Notes under the pieces: model-generated
Database searches by the model: none
The model's input: the letters and a program-made list of their open reading frames with translations, nothing else
Told to the model about the DNA's origin: nothing
DNA from: Branchiostoma floridae
Taxonomy: Eukaryota; Chordata; Leptocardii; Amphioxiformes; Branchiostomatidae
Direction: 5' to 3'
NCBI RefSeq assembly: GCF_000003815.2
Contig: NC_049984.1
Coordinates: 27,980,445-28,044,444 of the forward strand
Length of the DNA stretch: 64,000 nucleotides
Part shown: piece after piece, positions 54,690-64,000 of the stretch
Position numbering within the stretch: the first letter of the stretch is position 1
Layout: every line of letters begins with the position of its first letter
Program-made: the position numbers and the translations under genes

Positions 54690-54960
54690 GTTCCATCACA
54701 GTTAAGATGCACATGCTTGAGGACACTGTTGAAGAGTGGATCAGGACATGGCGTTTTGACTTAAGTTTTCACGGCAAGGCAGGGCATCGAGGAAATCCAT
54801 GCTGCATTGAATAACGTGGCAAGAACGGCATGGGGAATTACCAGCAAAACCAAGCAGCTACAATCACTACTCTACTATCATCCAATTGCAGTCAGTCCAG
54901 ACCACAAGTTTGGTGCGCCAGCCCAGAGTATCAACGTTTCCGGCATGTAACACCATACAC
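54690..54960 (+). pseudogene. C-terminal exon of a repeated animal gene
   Basis: Reading TVKMHMLEDTVEEWIRTWRF, then, after a one-base shift, GIEEIHAALNNVARTAWGIT and SKTKQLQSLLYYHPIAVSP. The pattern P-K-x-H-x-L-E-D-x-V, then G-E-Q-G-x-E-x-I-H-A-x-x-N is the C-terminal part of the family to which the 42.7-kb and 48.2-kb exons belong. The order on the plus strand is kept. Confidence 0.5.
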
Positions 54961-55369
54961 ACTTACCATGGTGTACCATGTGCTCTAGTCCCTTGCTAAA
55001 TACAAGTTCGTCAATGATCTGTCTTGCGAAAGCGTTGAGCAGAAAAATCACATGCAAAACAAGAGATTCCATCAAGGAAGTCACAAATCGATGGGGCAGC
55101 ACACACGCCGCTCACTCGGTGGTTTATTCGGTGGTTATCGCACCTGACCAGGGATTATCTCACCATATACACCTCGGGCCGGGGCATTAACCCTTTATTA
55201 AATACAACATTACTATTCGACCCCAATTATATCAAAGAAACACTTGACTGTATAAATGACTTTCTAAAACATAACAAAGGCTCTGCAGAACCCCACATTC
55301 TTTGGTATACACTTAAATGTTGTATTCGAGGGCATTCCATCCGATATTTTTCTTGGAACTTTGGACATC

Positions 55370-55795
55370 ATGGACTGTAACGGTAACAGCAATAAGTCTA
55401 CGGAAATCCATCTGAAGAGAATGAAGAAACTGAACTACAAAGTAAAGAGAAAACTAAAGCGATGGGATGACGCCTAGCCCAAACTGAAGGAGTGACTGGA
55501 GCTGGCACAAGCTTAAGTGAAAGATGCAGAAGCATCCCTAGATGATCAAAAACTTGCTACAGCGGCCATGGAAGGAATAGTGGCTGAGCTGGAGGCTCAG
55601 TTGTCAGAGAAGGAAGATAAGATACAAGAGTTAGAAAAGCCCTGCAGCAGCCTGAAAACCCTTGAGAGTAAGACGAATGGAGTGTACTCTGCAGAGGTTT
55701 AGGCTGATATAATACCACAGACCGACTGGGTGTATCGGCTAACAAAGTGGAGGAAGTTGTGAGATCAGTATTAGACAACCTTTCTCCCTAATATT
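55370..55795 (+). pseudogene. Coiled-coil exon of a repeated animal gene
   Basis: Frames give LKRMKKLNYKVKRKLKRWDD and AMEGIVAELEAQLSEKEDKI, then QELEKPCSSLKTLESKTN, a coiled coil. In another frame GVSANKVEEVVRSVLDNLSP follows, ending at 55790. The last motif is known from the N-terminal half of the repeated family named above. Two stops and shifts separate the pieces. Confidence 0.42.
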
Positions 55796-56162
55796 TGACA
55801 TGAAGAGTACGCCTCTCCCTAAGAGAAGTCTAGCTCAAAGGATGAAGATGAAGGCACAAGTTCGTGGCCGATTTAAGACGCATCAGTTACAAATTTCACT
55901 ATAGAAGAAATACTGGCTTTGTGTAGGCAAGTTGACTTGAAAATAAGTCAAGACTGCAAGGAGGAATTATCTAGGGAAGTATCGCCTTTTCATGTAGAGT
56001 ATATAAATGGTCATGATAATACCTATCTCAATAGTTAGTTCTGTTTCTATGTCAAAACGTTAACATTGTGTATTTCTATTTCACTTTACTTTCGTGTAAT
56101 TCTACCAGATTTCCATTTATACAAAGCGGCTCTAGACAAAGATGATGATGAATTTAGCTGTA

Positions 56163-56753
56163 CGTATGCAGTGACTCATAGCATACCAAGCTGGTGATTC
56201 ACCTCCCACAGGGGAGCCTTGCAGAAGAATTCCTCCTGCTCTGTACCAGGAAGTTAATCAGCACGTCAATGATATGCTAGAGCAGGGCGTGCTCAGGGAG
56301 AGCTGTAATCCCTGGGCTTCACCTGTCGCGCTAGTCCGTAAGAAAGACCGAGGGTTAAGATTTTGTGAAGACTATCGTAAACTGAATGCAAGAATACATA
56401 AGGATGCATTCTCGTTACCGCGTATTGAGGAATCTTTGGACGCACTGCAGGAGGCAAGTCTGTTTTCGACCCTGGATTTAACTAGTGGATGTTGGCAGGT
56501 GAAAATGGATGAAAAAGACCGAGAGAAGACTGCATTTTGCCTACCGTTTGGGTTATTTGAATTTCATCACATGTCTATGGGTTTAACCAGAGCAGGTTGC
56601 ACTTCTAGCAGATTAATCCTGCGTTGCCTAGGCGAGCAGGACCTTGAAACACTACTTATTTACTTGGACGACATCACTGTTTTCTCCAAAGATTTGGACG
56701 AACATTTCTCCCACCAGACTCAAGTCATACGTCTGCTACTGACAACTGATTGA
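56163..56753 (+). pseudogene. Gypsy-type reverse transcriptase fragment
   Basis: The frame reads CNPWASPVALVRKKDRGLRF, then DYRKLNARIHKDAFSLPRIE, FSTLDLTSGCWQVKMDEKDR, KTAFCLPFGLFEFHHMSMGL and LLIYLDDITVFSKDLDEHFS. These are RT motifs 1-6 with the YLDD catalytic box at 56661-56672. The frame is intact for 160 codons from ATG 56274, and sequence before it (RRIPPALYQEVNQHVNDMLE) continues in frame. Similarity stops abruptly at the TGA near 56751, about 30 bases before the MITE. RNase H and integrase are missing. Confidence 0.85.
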
Positions 56754-56783
56754 AGGGGTTACTTTCCCCAAAATTATAACTTG

Positions 56784-56922
56784 AACATCCAACACACCCA
56801 TCTAACTAAACTGAACCAGCCCCCACTGAGCCAGAGGCACAGTCCCCGAAGTCTGGGTTTCCAAGAGGCTGGACAGCTGTAACAATAGACCTGACAAACA
56901 AACCCTGAGTAAGTTGGATGTT
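56784..56922. mobile_element. 139-bp MITE, copy 2 (inverted relative to copy 1)
   Basis: AACATCCAAC ... GTTGGATGTT ends, same length and nearly the same sequence as 12346-12484 on the other strand. It lies just beyond the truncated RT piece. Confidence 0.75.
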
Positions 56923-56929
56923 TTGACAC

Positions 56930-58470
56930 AATAACTAAACATCATTGTCATTAGTGATGAGCCAGGATTTGATCCGCCACCATTGGTAACGTTTGATTGT
57001 GGTTAAATATTGTTTTGGGAACCTCATTTTGTGATCAGATGTTGCAAGCTGTGCTAACTTCGTTTCAGAAAGATATTGACTTTGTCGACCAGAGTATGAC
57101 ACTTCTCTATCGGAGGTGTCCATCTGTTGATATGGTCTGCACCAGTATATTCCGTTGATTGATGTTCGCCTCATCTCACGACCTTCTGTACAGGAAATAA
57201 AAAAAAATAAAGATCCAAGATTAGTTGTGTAACAATTTTTCTTTTGCCAGTTGACGCGATAGATATATCTTTAAGTAGGTCTGGCAATAGCTGGTATTTT
57301 TTAGCCAACAGAGAAGTGGAGACAGTTGATACACATTGTCGATAAACATTTTAAAACATATACACGTCTTTATGGTTTGGAAACACATTAAAACAATGTA
57401 AAACACAAATGACACGTGTGATATTTTCAACGAGTTCTAGAAAATTGCAAAGTAGACCGACCCAGTCCGCCAACACGTAAACAAGATAATCCATCACAGA
57501 TGTCAGCCGCGGTCGGCCTCACACTTTCATTTGAGTCATTTTGTCACGAATTGCAGTCGAAAAACGGGTGAATATCATCGACACAGTACAAGACCCTGGC
57601 TAGCATCAGAAACTAGAAGTTTGGGACAAAACCTGAGGGTATAACTGACGTGTTGGTTGCGAGACACATTCCAAACGCTGCCTTACGCAACTAGGCGTGG
57701 ATAAAGGATACGGCAGAATTCACCAACATAGACATTCGGGCAACCAAAATCTTAACAAGTATTCTTCCTACATAATGAAAAAAATATTAGGGCTATTTCC
57801 AAGGGAAAAAGTCCTCTCACTAACTTTTAGTACTGACAACGGACCACCTACCTCTCGCCATCGCCCTTCTTCTACAACTGAAGCTGCTGAACTGTGCGAC
57901 GGGAAATACCGTACATATCCATCCGCCGTCAAACTGGCCGTCAAACTGGCCGTCAAAGTATAGCAGCAAATAATCAATGGTGAACAGCTATTTTTTTTCA
58001 ATTGTTAGCCACATATTGTACCAAAGCAGGAAGTAAGCCCAGTGATCTAAAATCGTGCTCTAATTCCATGGCTGCTTCCTCCTTGGGTGGAACTATTTTC
58101 TGGCGGCACTTGTGTACATCTTGTCTGAGGAGGGCATTCGGTGGCGAGGGGCAGGGAGGCTCACGTAGGGTGGTTGTGGATTCAGAGAATACAAACTGGC
58201 GTTGTTTCGTGAGACTTTCACAGTTGCCTCATACACATTCACAGTGGACCTGTTCTCAGTGGACCTGGCCTTCGACTCCGGTTGTTTACAACTTATGTCA
58301 ATTAATTATCGGACAAACTCAAACAAAGACACGGTTTGGCAGAAAAAGGAAAAAGTTTAATCAGGGAAAAAACTTTTTCGGGGAAAACACAGCACTAATA
58401 GTAATACTACTTTAACAACTATGATAACATTCTTAACCTTAAATAACATTTGGCGGAGAAAAGGGGTGGT
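56930..58470. other. Stretch without supported gene
   Basis: Chance frames only. A 12-bp unit CTGGCCGTCAAA is tandemly repeated at 57932-57957. Confidence 0.4.
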
Positions 58471-58476
58471 GGAGGG

Positions 58477-58631
58477 TGAAAAAGGAGAGCAGAAAGAAAC
58501 GTCCGACCCGCCTGCCCAGCAAACTTCGAGTGACGTCACTCTCACGTGTTCCGTGTCAAAGGGCAAACGGGCCGCACCAAGACAAATATCGTTTGCGATC
58601 AATTAATAAAAATTACCCAAAAGAAATTTTT
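58477..58631. repeat. Direct repeat, left copy
   Basis: Begins TGAAAAAGGAGAGCAGAAAG and ends ATTACCCAAAAGAAATTTTT. It has one more base (GACGTCACTC) than the right copy. Confidence 0.92.
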
Positions 58632-59521
58632 ATTTTACAGCCTTATGTTGTGGCCAATCAAGTTTGACATGACGGGTGCCCGAATCATCAATAGTACGAA
58701 TTCGACCGCTCTTACCTGCCCGACGTCGGCGGCGCTTGGTAGAACGTGAGCGGGAATCATCAGACATACCAGAAGTGCCCGAATCATAGCTATCACAGCG
58801 CCGGCGTGATATGAAAAGTTTCGAAGAGACACGTACCCCTTTCATCTTGCAACTCTTCCCGCGCGACCCCCTGCGTCGCTGGCGCCTCCTGAGTTTTCTC
58901 ATGAAATCTGACTCCGTGCTGTCTGACTGCGACAAACTTGAAACGGAGCCGCGACCCTCGTAACGCTTGCTCCTGGGTTGTTTCCCACGGCTGGTATCTG
59001 GATCCAACAAGTCGTCCAGCGCTTTGTCGACTTCCCTGACTAAGGCCCTAGACTTTCTGAGATCGCGAATGTCAGGCTTTTCTGGTCTCGCCGGCCCAGC
59101 CTCTCTGCTGGGACTAACGTTACGTGCGCGATGGCGGGAAAACTGGACTGCTGGTGATTCGCTTCTAGCTGGCGTTCTCCCTGCTGTAACCCGACGATTT
59201 CTTCAAGTTGAGTGATCTCGACTGTCTCACCTGCGTCTCGTCCGTGTCCACAGAGATGCTGTCTGACCAGACCGCCCGCACCAGGTCGGAAACTTTGCTG
59301 TCGCGCCGGAGACTCCGCAACTTCTCCTCCACGTGAGCGCTGCCCCGCTGCTGCTTGAAGTATTCTTCATCCGATGAACCTCCTCGTCGCTCAAACTTGC
59401 ACTTCCCGCGGCCATATGGACCCGGATGGCCTCTCACCGACAGTCGACACACTTTACATCGATGTCCCGTCTTCTCTTGCACAAAATCAGACTCCATATC
59501 AGCAAATCCGAGAAGAAACAA
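58632..59521 (-). pseudogene. Gag-like protein with Cys/His motif and basic tail
   Basis: ATG at 59521 starts MFLLGFADMESDFVQEKTGH. A zinc-ligand-like motif CKVCRLSVRGHPGPYGRGKC follows, then an acidic helical segment to a stop at 59165. A one-base shift before that stop continues the protein as ARSESPAVQFSRHRARNVSP, LRKSRALVREVDKALDDLLD, a strongly basic region (MRKLRRRQRRRGSRGKSCKM) and KSGRIRTIDDSGTRHVKLDW near 58690-58630. C-x-x-C-x-x-x-x-x-G-H-P-G-P and K-S-G-R-x-R-T-x-D-D ... D-W-P are features I associate with gag proteins of invertebrate tyrosine-recombinase or related retroelements. The 41.7-kb relic may be the following part of such a gag. Confidence 0.5.
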
Positions 59522-59524
59522 TCT

Positions 59525-59678
59525 TGAAAAAGGAGAGCAGAAAGAAACGTCCGACCCGCCTGCCCAGCAAACTTCGAGTGACGTACTCTCACGTGTTCCG
59601 TGTCAAAGGGCAAACGGGCCGCACCAAGACAAATATCGTTTGCGATCAATTAATAAAAATTACCCAAAAGACATTTTT
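59525..59678. repeat. Direct repeat, right copy
   Basis: Begins TGAAAAAGGAGAGCAGAAAG and ends ATTACCCAAAAGACATTTTT. Confidence 0.92.
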
Positions 59679-59847
59679 CTCAAGTGAGACTGGCTGGGGA
59701 GCTGAAATCAACAATGCAACATTTAGCAGAAGGGAGGTGGACTACAGCCTCATACGTTATAGGTGAAAGTTTCAGAGAGTAGCAAACGTGAGTGCCCTGA
59801 GTGGCCTATTGACATACGTAAGTTGGGAGTTTTCTACGGAAATGAAA

Positions 59848-60665
59848 TGTGGCATGTAGATTGATCTTGACCTAGCTACTGGGAACCACTACTCTAAAAC
59901 TCAACCCCTGTACTGGGGCAGAACTCTACTACACTCAAGTCAAGGACCAGATCTAGCTAGTGGCAGGATTCGGGCTTATATATTTCTCTCACACACACCA
60001 TAAACCAAGGCCAGACGGTACAATCACCAGTCACATTCCTTTATTCTAACGCTCGCACGGTGGTTACATCAACATAGTCTCACACAAGAGAATGTACAGT
60101 ACGCATCAATGTAAGAATCACATCAGAATACAGTGCACACCTCAATAGTAAATAGTTCCTAATTATCCCGGGGACCCCCCAAAAACCACAATTTGGATTG
60201 ACTGACCGGTCGACCGCACATCATAAAGACCCGCTAAGGGCTTACAACAGAACACTGAGTGCTCACCACAATTTGTCGCTTGAGGTACAAGTCATGTCGT
60301 CGTGCCGCTCAGAGACCCGTCGGAAGCCGGAGACCCGACCGGCCGCCCCTCCAGGAGGTCGAGATCGATTGCCTGTGGTCGAATTCCAAAGATACTCTCA
60401 ACTCCGAATGATACCCGGGTTTCTTGGGTATATAAGTTTCCATCCGAGGTTTTGCATAATGCCAAACGGAATAGATCTTTTGAACAGTGATTGGTTACAA
60501 GAGCGGCACCCACGTGTCTTGTTGACATCTTGACGTCACAGAGACGCGCTGCCCTATCAGTGTGCCGCAGTTACAGGGAAGCTACAATAGTCAATGACAG
60601 GGAAGGGGCACTATTAAGGGGCGATTCAGTATTAAGGGCATAGGGCTCTAGTTATCCTTGCTACA
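59848..60665 (-). repeat. Solo LTR of the element A/B family
   Basis: In minus orientation it runs from TGTAGCAAGGATAAC (60665) to CATGCCACA (59848), giving imperfect 7-base inverted ends TGTRGCA. It is flanked by GAAA on both sides (59844-59847 and 60666-60669), a four-base target duplication. There is no polypurine tract next to it, so it is a solo LTR left after recombination between two LTRs. Inside are a TATATAAG box near 60430-60440, a CCCGGG block and a TGACGTCA-like motif near 60530. Confidence 0.82.
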
Positions 60666-60669
60666 GAAA

Positions 60670-61430
60670 TTCATTTTCAACCAAATTTTAATCCCATTAT
60701 AATCTTTTGGGAATTCTACTTTGTTTACAAAAGTAGACAGTTCTTGATTTGTTCTAAGGAAAATATATTGAATAGACGAGAAAAAGATATTAATTGTACA
60801 CATGTATCATTGTATGTCACTTTAGGGACTTAGACGCGCTGCTCCTGGACACTGCTATATCTATAGTATATCTATATGTGCGAAGACCACTTGCGACGGA
60901 AAGGTGGATGGGTTTCGATGACGGGTTGGCTGTCAACTCGGAGCAGCTTCATGACGTTTAGGACGGCCCGTCCATCAACCCCATTACCTGAGGAACTATG
61001 TTCTGTACACTTGAACTTGCCACAGCATACTCTACTGTTACAAAACTGTATTGTCATCCCACCGATGCATACAACCATACCTGTAGTTATTCACCTATTG
61101 CACCAGTACCACCTACAGTAAACCACCAGTAAAACTACAAGGAAACGTACCAGGATGACTATCAAGTACTTCGCAACGAGACCAAACCTGAAGGAAACAG
61201 GACAAATTAATTCATGGCTAAATACATATACAACAGCTATTTACAGGATTGTCTTATTGATAACAATTGGATTAATGATGAGACAATAGGCGATTTGAGA
61301 GAGAACCATTGTCAGATTATGTTAGATGGCTTCTGATGGGTGACAAAGCACATTGTGTGCCCTACGAAAAAAGTTAACAGTATGGTGAGTGGGATGAAAC
61401 TTCAGGTCTTTTCCTACCAAGTAGGGTCTA
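60670..61430. other. Stretch without supported gene
   Basis: Only short chance frames. Confidence 0.4.
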
Positions 61431-61439
61431 ATGCCTGAC

Positions 61440-61632
61440 ATATAAAGCATCCCCAAATCTTGTTGGAGCTTCTGAGAATTTCGAAGCTAATAAGTTTGCC
61501 TTGTTGGCATTTGCTTCAGTAGAAGAATTAGAAAGATATTACGTCCTGCAAGAGAAGCAAAGGGATAAAGTCTATGAACAGGACAAAAAGAAGGTAGAGT
61601 GGTCAGTCATGGATTGTTCAAGAAATGTAATG
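61440..61632 (+). other. Possible exon, helical protein
   Basis: One frame reads ASPNLVGASENFEANKFALL, then AFASVEELERYYVLQEKQRD, then KVYEQDKKKVEWSVMD before the stop. Coding-like composition. Family not recognised. Confidence 0.35.
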
Positions 61633-61789
61633 TAAAATGTTTAGAGACAAAGATCCAATGCAAAGGAGACAATGGAGCAACACTTTCATTTGCATTCTGT
61701 CTAAGCCATTGATTGGTTTAATTCTTTTATTCCCAGGAATTCTGCAGTTATCATTTTGTCTGGGTTCTGTGGCTATGCCATCACACTTT

Positions 61790-61959
61790 TCTGTGAGGAA
61801 ACAACAATGGATGGGTACCACAACCGACCTATGGCACCATGTGGGTGCGATGAGCATGACATGAAAGGGGAGCTGAAGGTGGTGCTTGTGCGCACAACTA
61901 CAACACTAAATCACTTGGTGGGTCTAGTGAAGTCCTGCAGTGAATTATTCAGAAATTGA
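61790..61959 (+). other. Possible exon with Cys/His residues
   Basis: The frame reads CEETTMDGYHNRPMAPCGCD and then EHDMKGELKVVLVRTTTTLN up to 61959. A donor may lie at CTTG|GTGGGT (about 61917). The next exon at 62195 continues the series. The CGCDEH motif could bind metal. Unrecognised. Confidence 0.35.
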
Positions 61960-62020
61960 ATCTTTGCATTATGCAGTAAACACCGTTAAATTGCACACCC
62001 CAATTGCCAGCGTTTTGGTA

Positions 62021-62102
62021 GCAAAATATATATGTTGTCTTTCACAGTAAAAATATATATGTTGCCTTTGAAAGTATATTTTTATGTTGCCTTTCAAAGT
62101 AT
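62021..62102 (+). repeat. Diverged ~32-bp tandem repeat in intron
   Basis: Three units of the form TATATATGTTGYCTTTNAAAGTA follow each other. Confidence 0.7.
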
Positions 62103-62194
62103 TGTTTAGCTGATATATGTATCTTAGGCATTTACTAATAATGTTTGTCCGTTTACTAATATAACTATAATATACTTGCTTTCCGTTTGTGCAG

Positions 62195-62269
62195 GAATCA
62201 AGGGAGATTGTCCTTGGTCTAAGGCTAGTGTCTCGAAGAAGAAATGATCCAGCAAGTAACATGCCAGTA
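62195..62269 (+). other. Short spliced exon, unknown protein
   Basis: An acceptor (TTTCCGTTTGTGCAG) and a CCA|GTATGT donor bound 75 bases reading ESREIVLGLRLVSRRRNDPA. Together with the exons at 61.4-61.96 kb this is the right-most spliced series in the window. Confidence 0.4.
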
Positions 62270-62274
62270 TGTAC

Positions 62275-63800
62275 CGATACTCAAAGAGCAATTACAACAG
62301 CTGCTTACACTACACGAAAACTTGAATATCCGGTCGTTTTTGGGGTTGCATATGTCCCGTGAAACCTGGTGTATCCGGAGCATGTGCAGTGATATCCTGT
62401 AATGACAAGCGCGGGCCCTGCATATTACCGCTTATGCCTGCACATCCGGTAATTAGACATGTATGGGGATATGCGGCCCCTGCTCACGTCTCGTGTCTTG
62501 AGTAATGCCAAACAAGAGACCATCTTGTGTGTGAATTGATAGACGTAATGATACTTTGTCATAAGAATAGGTTTGAGTAAGATTGGTACAGGACATCCGC
62601 TTTACATAAAAGTACTCTCCAAGCGGATGTGTATTGACTTGTCTGGCATTTTCAGTCAACAAAACTCACAAACGCCTGATATAAATGAATGCATTGTTTT
62701 ACAAGAACAAAGAAAGGTCTACGCACGAATGGCGCGTATCATCGTTTCCAATGAGTTGTTACCTAGAACGAACACTAAAAATAACTTTGAGCGCGTCATA
62801 TACCAGCATTTGGTATTATTACATTCTTAAGCTTCGGTTTTACGTTTTTAGCTAATCAGCTAATTTGACTTTTTTAAACTTTTGGCACAAAAGAAAACAT
62901 GGCTTACCCACGCTCAATTTTAATATTCGTTTTTTTTTTTTTTTTGCGGCAGTTTGTTGCCTAGATTGAACTACACGAAATTTGACATTCTAAGTAAGTC
63001 TAAATCTAACACGTTTGATGATAACATTCTCCACCATTCTATGGTGGGGTAGTCTGTAATTTTACGCCCTAAGCTTATCAATTAAACGCCCGCTTCAGTC
63101 TAAAGACCAATGTTCTGCTTTTGAAACAAAAGAAAACATGGCGTAATATGATATACCCACGCTCGCATTGGAAGCCTTCATTCGTTTTTATCCTTGTGGA
63201 TAATGCTTGTTGCAAAAACAATATGTTTGTTACCAGACTGATGTATGAAATCATTAACAATTACAGTAACACATTTTCACCTAGTTCCTTGTGGGTATTG
63301 TTTGACTGTGAACTGGCAGGTGACAAAAGCTGAATTTAGCTACAGTGGACCTCCCGACCTATTGTGTCTGTCTGTATGCAAATACTCATCAGAACTAGCC
63401 AATTGTATTTCACACAGCATGTAGGTGTTTGAAAATATGGACCAATCAACACACATGTCAACATTTTCAAATCTTACAGTTGGCATTTCAGAGCTAGACT
63501 TCTTTCTGTGAGGTTGCGCTTTTAAGCAGCGGATCCCGATAGCTGGATATCTGCATGCACGGCAGACAACGTCAGTGAACACTGAGGGATTTAGAATGAT
63601 GCGACCTCGAGACTAAACAACATCTTGCCGCGTGGAATTTGAACTGCCTACGCTGAAGGATTGGATTCTGCTTGGAGTGTTAAACAACTGTAATTTTATA
63701 GCTTAGTATCCAGCCTCGCGCGCGGGCAGGCTCTGTATAGTACGGTGGGGTACGACCGACATGCCCGGTTGTGAAGTTTGCGGACGGTTTGAGACTACGT
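62275..63800. other. Stretch without supported gene, with a local duplication
   Basis: ACAAAAGAAAACATGGC(T/G)TA and TACCCACGCTC occur at about 62888-62915 and 63125-63165, a diverged local duplication. No coding pattern. Confidence 0.4.
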
Positions 63801-63819
63801 CACACGCCGCCATGTAGGG

Positions 63820-64000
63820 CTGGCTTAAAAGGTGCTGCCGGAGGCGGTGGTTGGCTCGGGTGATTTCTGCTTCGGTCCCGTGGACAGTGGAGGCTGCCCT
63901 CCCGTGTCGCGATGGATCAATGGTTACCACAAATCTTCACGTCCACGTTTAGAAATTTTGCCGCAGCGGTGCTACTGACTAACAAAAGTCTGTGCAGAAG
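63820..64000 (+). promoter_or_regulatory. Possible TATA-type promoter and first exon
   Basis: G+C content rises. A CTTAAAAGG box (63824-63832) is followed 80 bases later by ATG at 63912, in the context TCGCGATGG. From there 29 codons are open to the window edge (MDQWLPQIFTSTFRNFAAAV). An ACGTCA element lies upstream at 63797. This may be the start of a gene lying mostly outside the window. A chance arrangement is possible. Confidence 0.22.

Larger units (their letters stand above)
58477..59678 (-). mobile_element. Retroelement remnant flanked by direct repeats
   Basis: Two direct repeats of about 155 bp (58477-58631 and 59525-59678) differ at only one or two positions and enclose 893 bases that encode a gag-like protein on the minus strand. 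The repeat ends in CA on that strand and lies just upstream of the gag start. This looks like LTR-gag-LTR with pol deleted, or split direct repeats of a tyrosine-recombinase element. Near identity of the repeats suggests recent origin. Confidence 0.6.

Overview
This window reads as nuclear DNA of an invertebrate animal. GT-AG introns, no bacterial gene layout, about 40% G+C by eye, and a dense crowd of different mobile elements all point that way. The mix (DIRS-type tyrosine-recombinase retrotransposon, Ty3/gypsy LTR elements, MULE, hAT-like and KDZ-like transposase pieces, a LINE tail with a terminal zinc-finger motif) is what I know from lancelets (Branchiostoma), but hemichordate, mollusc or cnidarian DNA cannot be excluded from sequence alone. 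I found no complete ordinary host gene, no tRNA or rRNA gene and no CRISPR array.

Layout. 0-7.3 kb: a MULE transposase remnant on the minus strand. A nearly complete DIRS retrotransposon (2377-7108, plus strand) sits inside an upstream exon whose two halves are still visible at 7109-7233 and 2321-2376. 7.5-15 kb: minus-strand exons of transposase-like genes (a KDZ-like tail, then a four-exon NHxWxxC / AAIDxN family), a 139-bp MITE, and coding debris of unknown kind. 15.4-18.3 kb: a minus-strand LTR element (3' LTR, polypurine tract, unknown ORF). 18.7-24.1 kb: a series of well-spliced minus-strand exons including integrase-like and hAT C-terminal-like pieces. 24.24-25.06 kb: a 24-bp-period minisatellite open in all three plus frames. 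26.1-26.6 kb: a gypsy reverse transcriptase piece (minus). 29.05-29.26 kb: one orphan exon with good splice sites. 32-33.4 kb: retroelement gag and aspartic protease directly abutting a His-Me finger endonuclease piece (minus). 34.2-35.3 kb: a second MULE remnant (plus) with a preserved intron.

36.2-38.85 kb: a 2.6-kb DNA transposon with matching termini and a TAA target duplication, holding a second inverted-repeat element inside. 39.6-39.9 kb: a 5'-truncated LINE end. 40-49.9 kb: frameshifted plus-strand exons of one or more repeated animal gene families, a gag-like piece of another retroelement and a PHD finger. 50.2-52.6 kb: an internally deleted gypsy element of the same family as the 15.4-kb one. 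53.7-55.8 kb: hAT-like (DUF4371-type) and related exons. 56.2-56.9 kb: a gypsy RT piece next to a second copy of the MITE. 58.5-59.7 kb: a direct-repeat-flanked gag remnant. 59.85-60.67 kb: a solo LTR with a target duplication, same family again. 61.4-62.3 kb: spliced exons of unknown function. The right edge may hold a first exon.

Most coding signals are relics of selfish elements at different stages of decay. The DIRS element, the 58.5-kb repeat pair and the solo LTR look youngest. Identifications rest on motif recognition from memory, without any database search.
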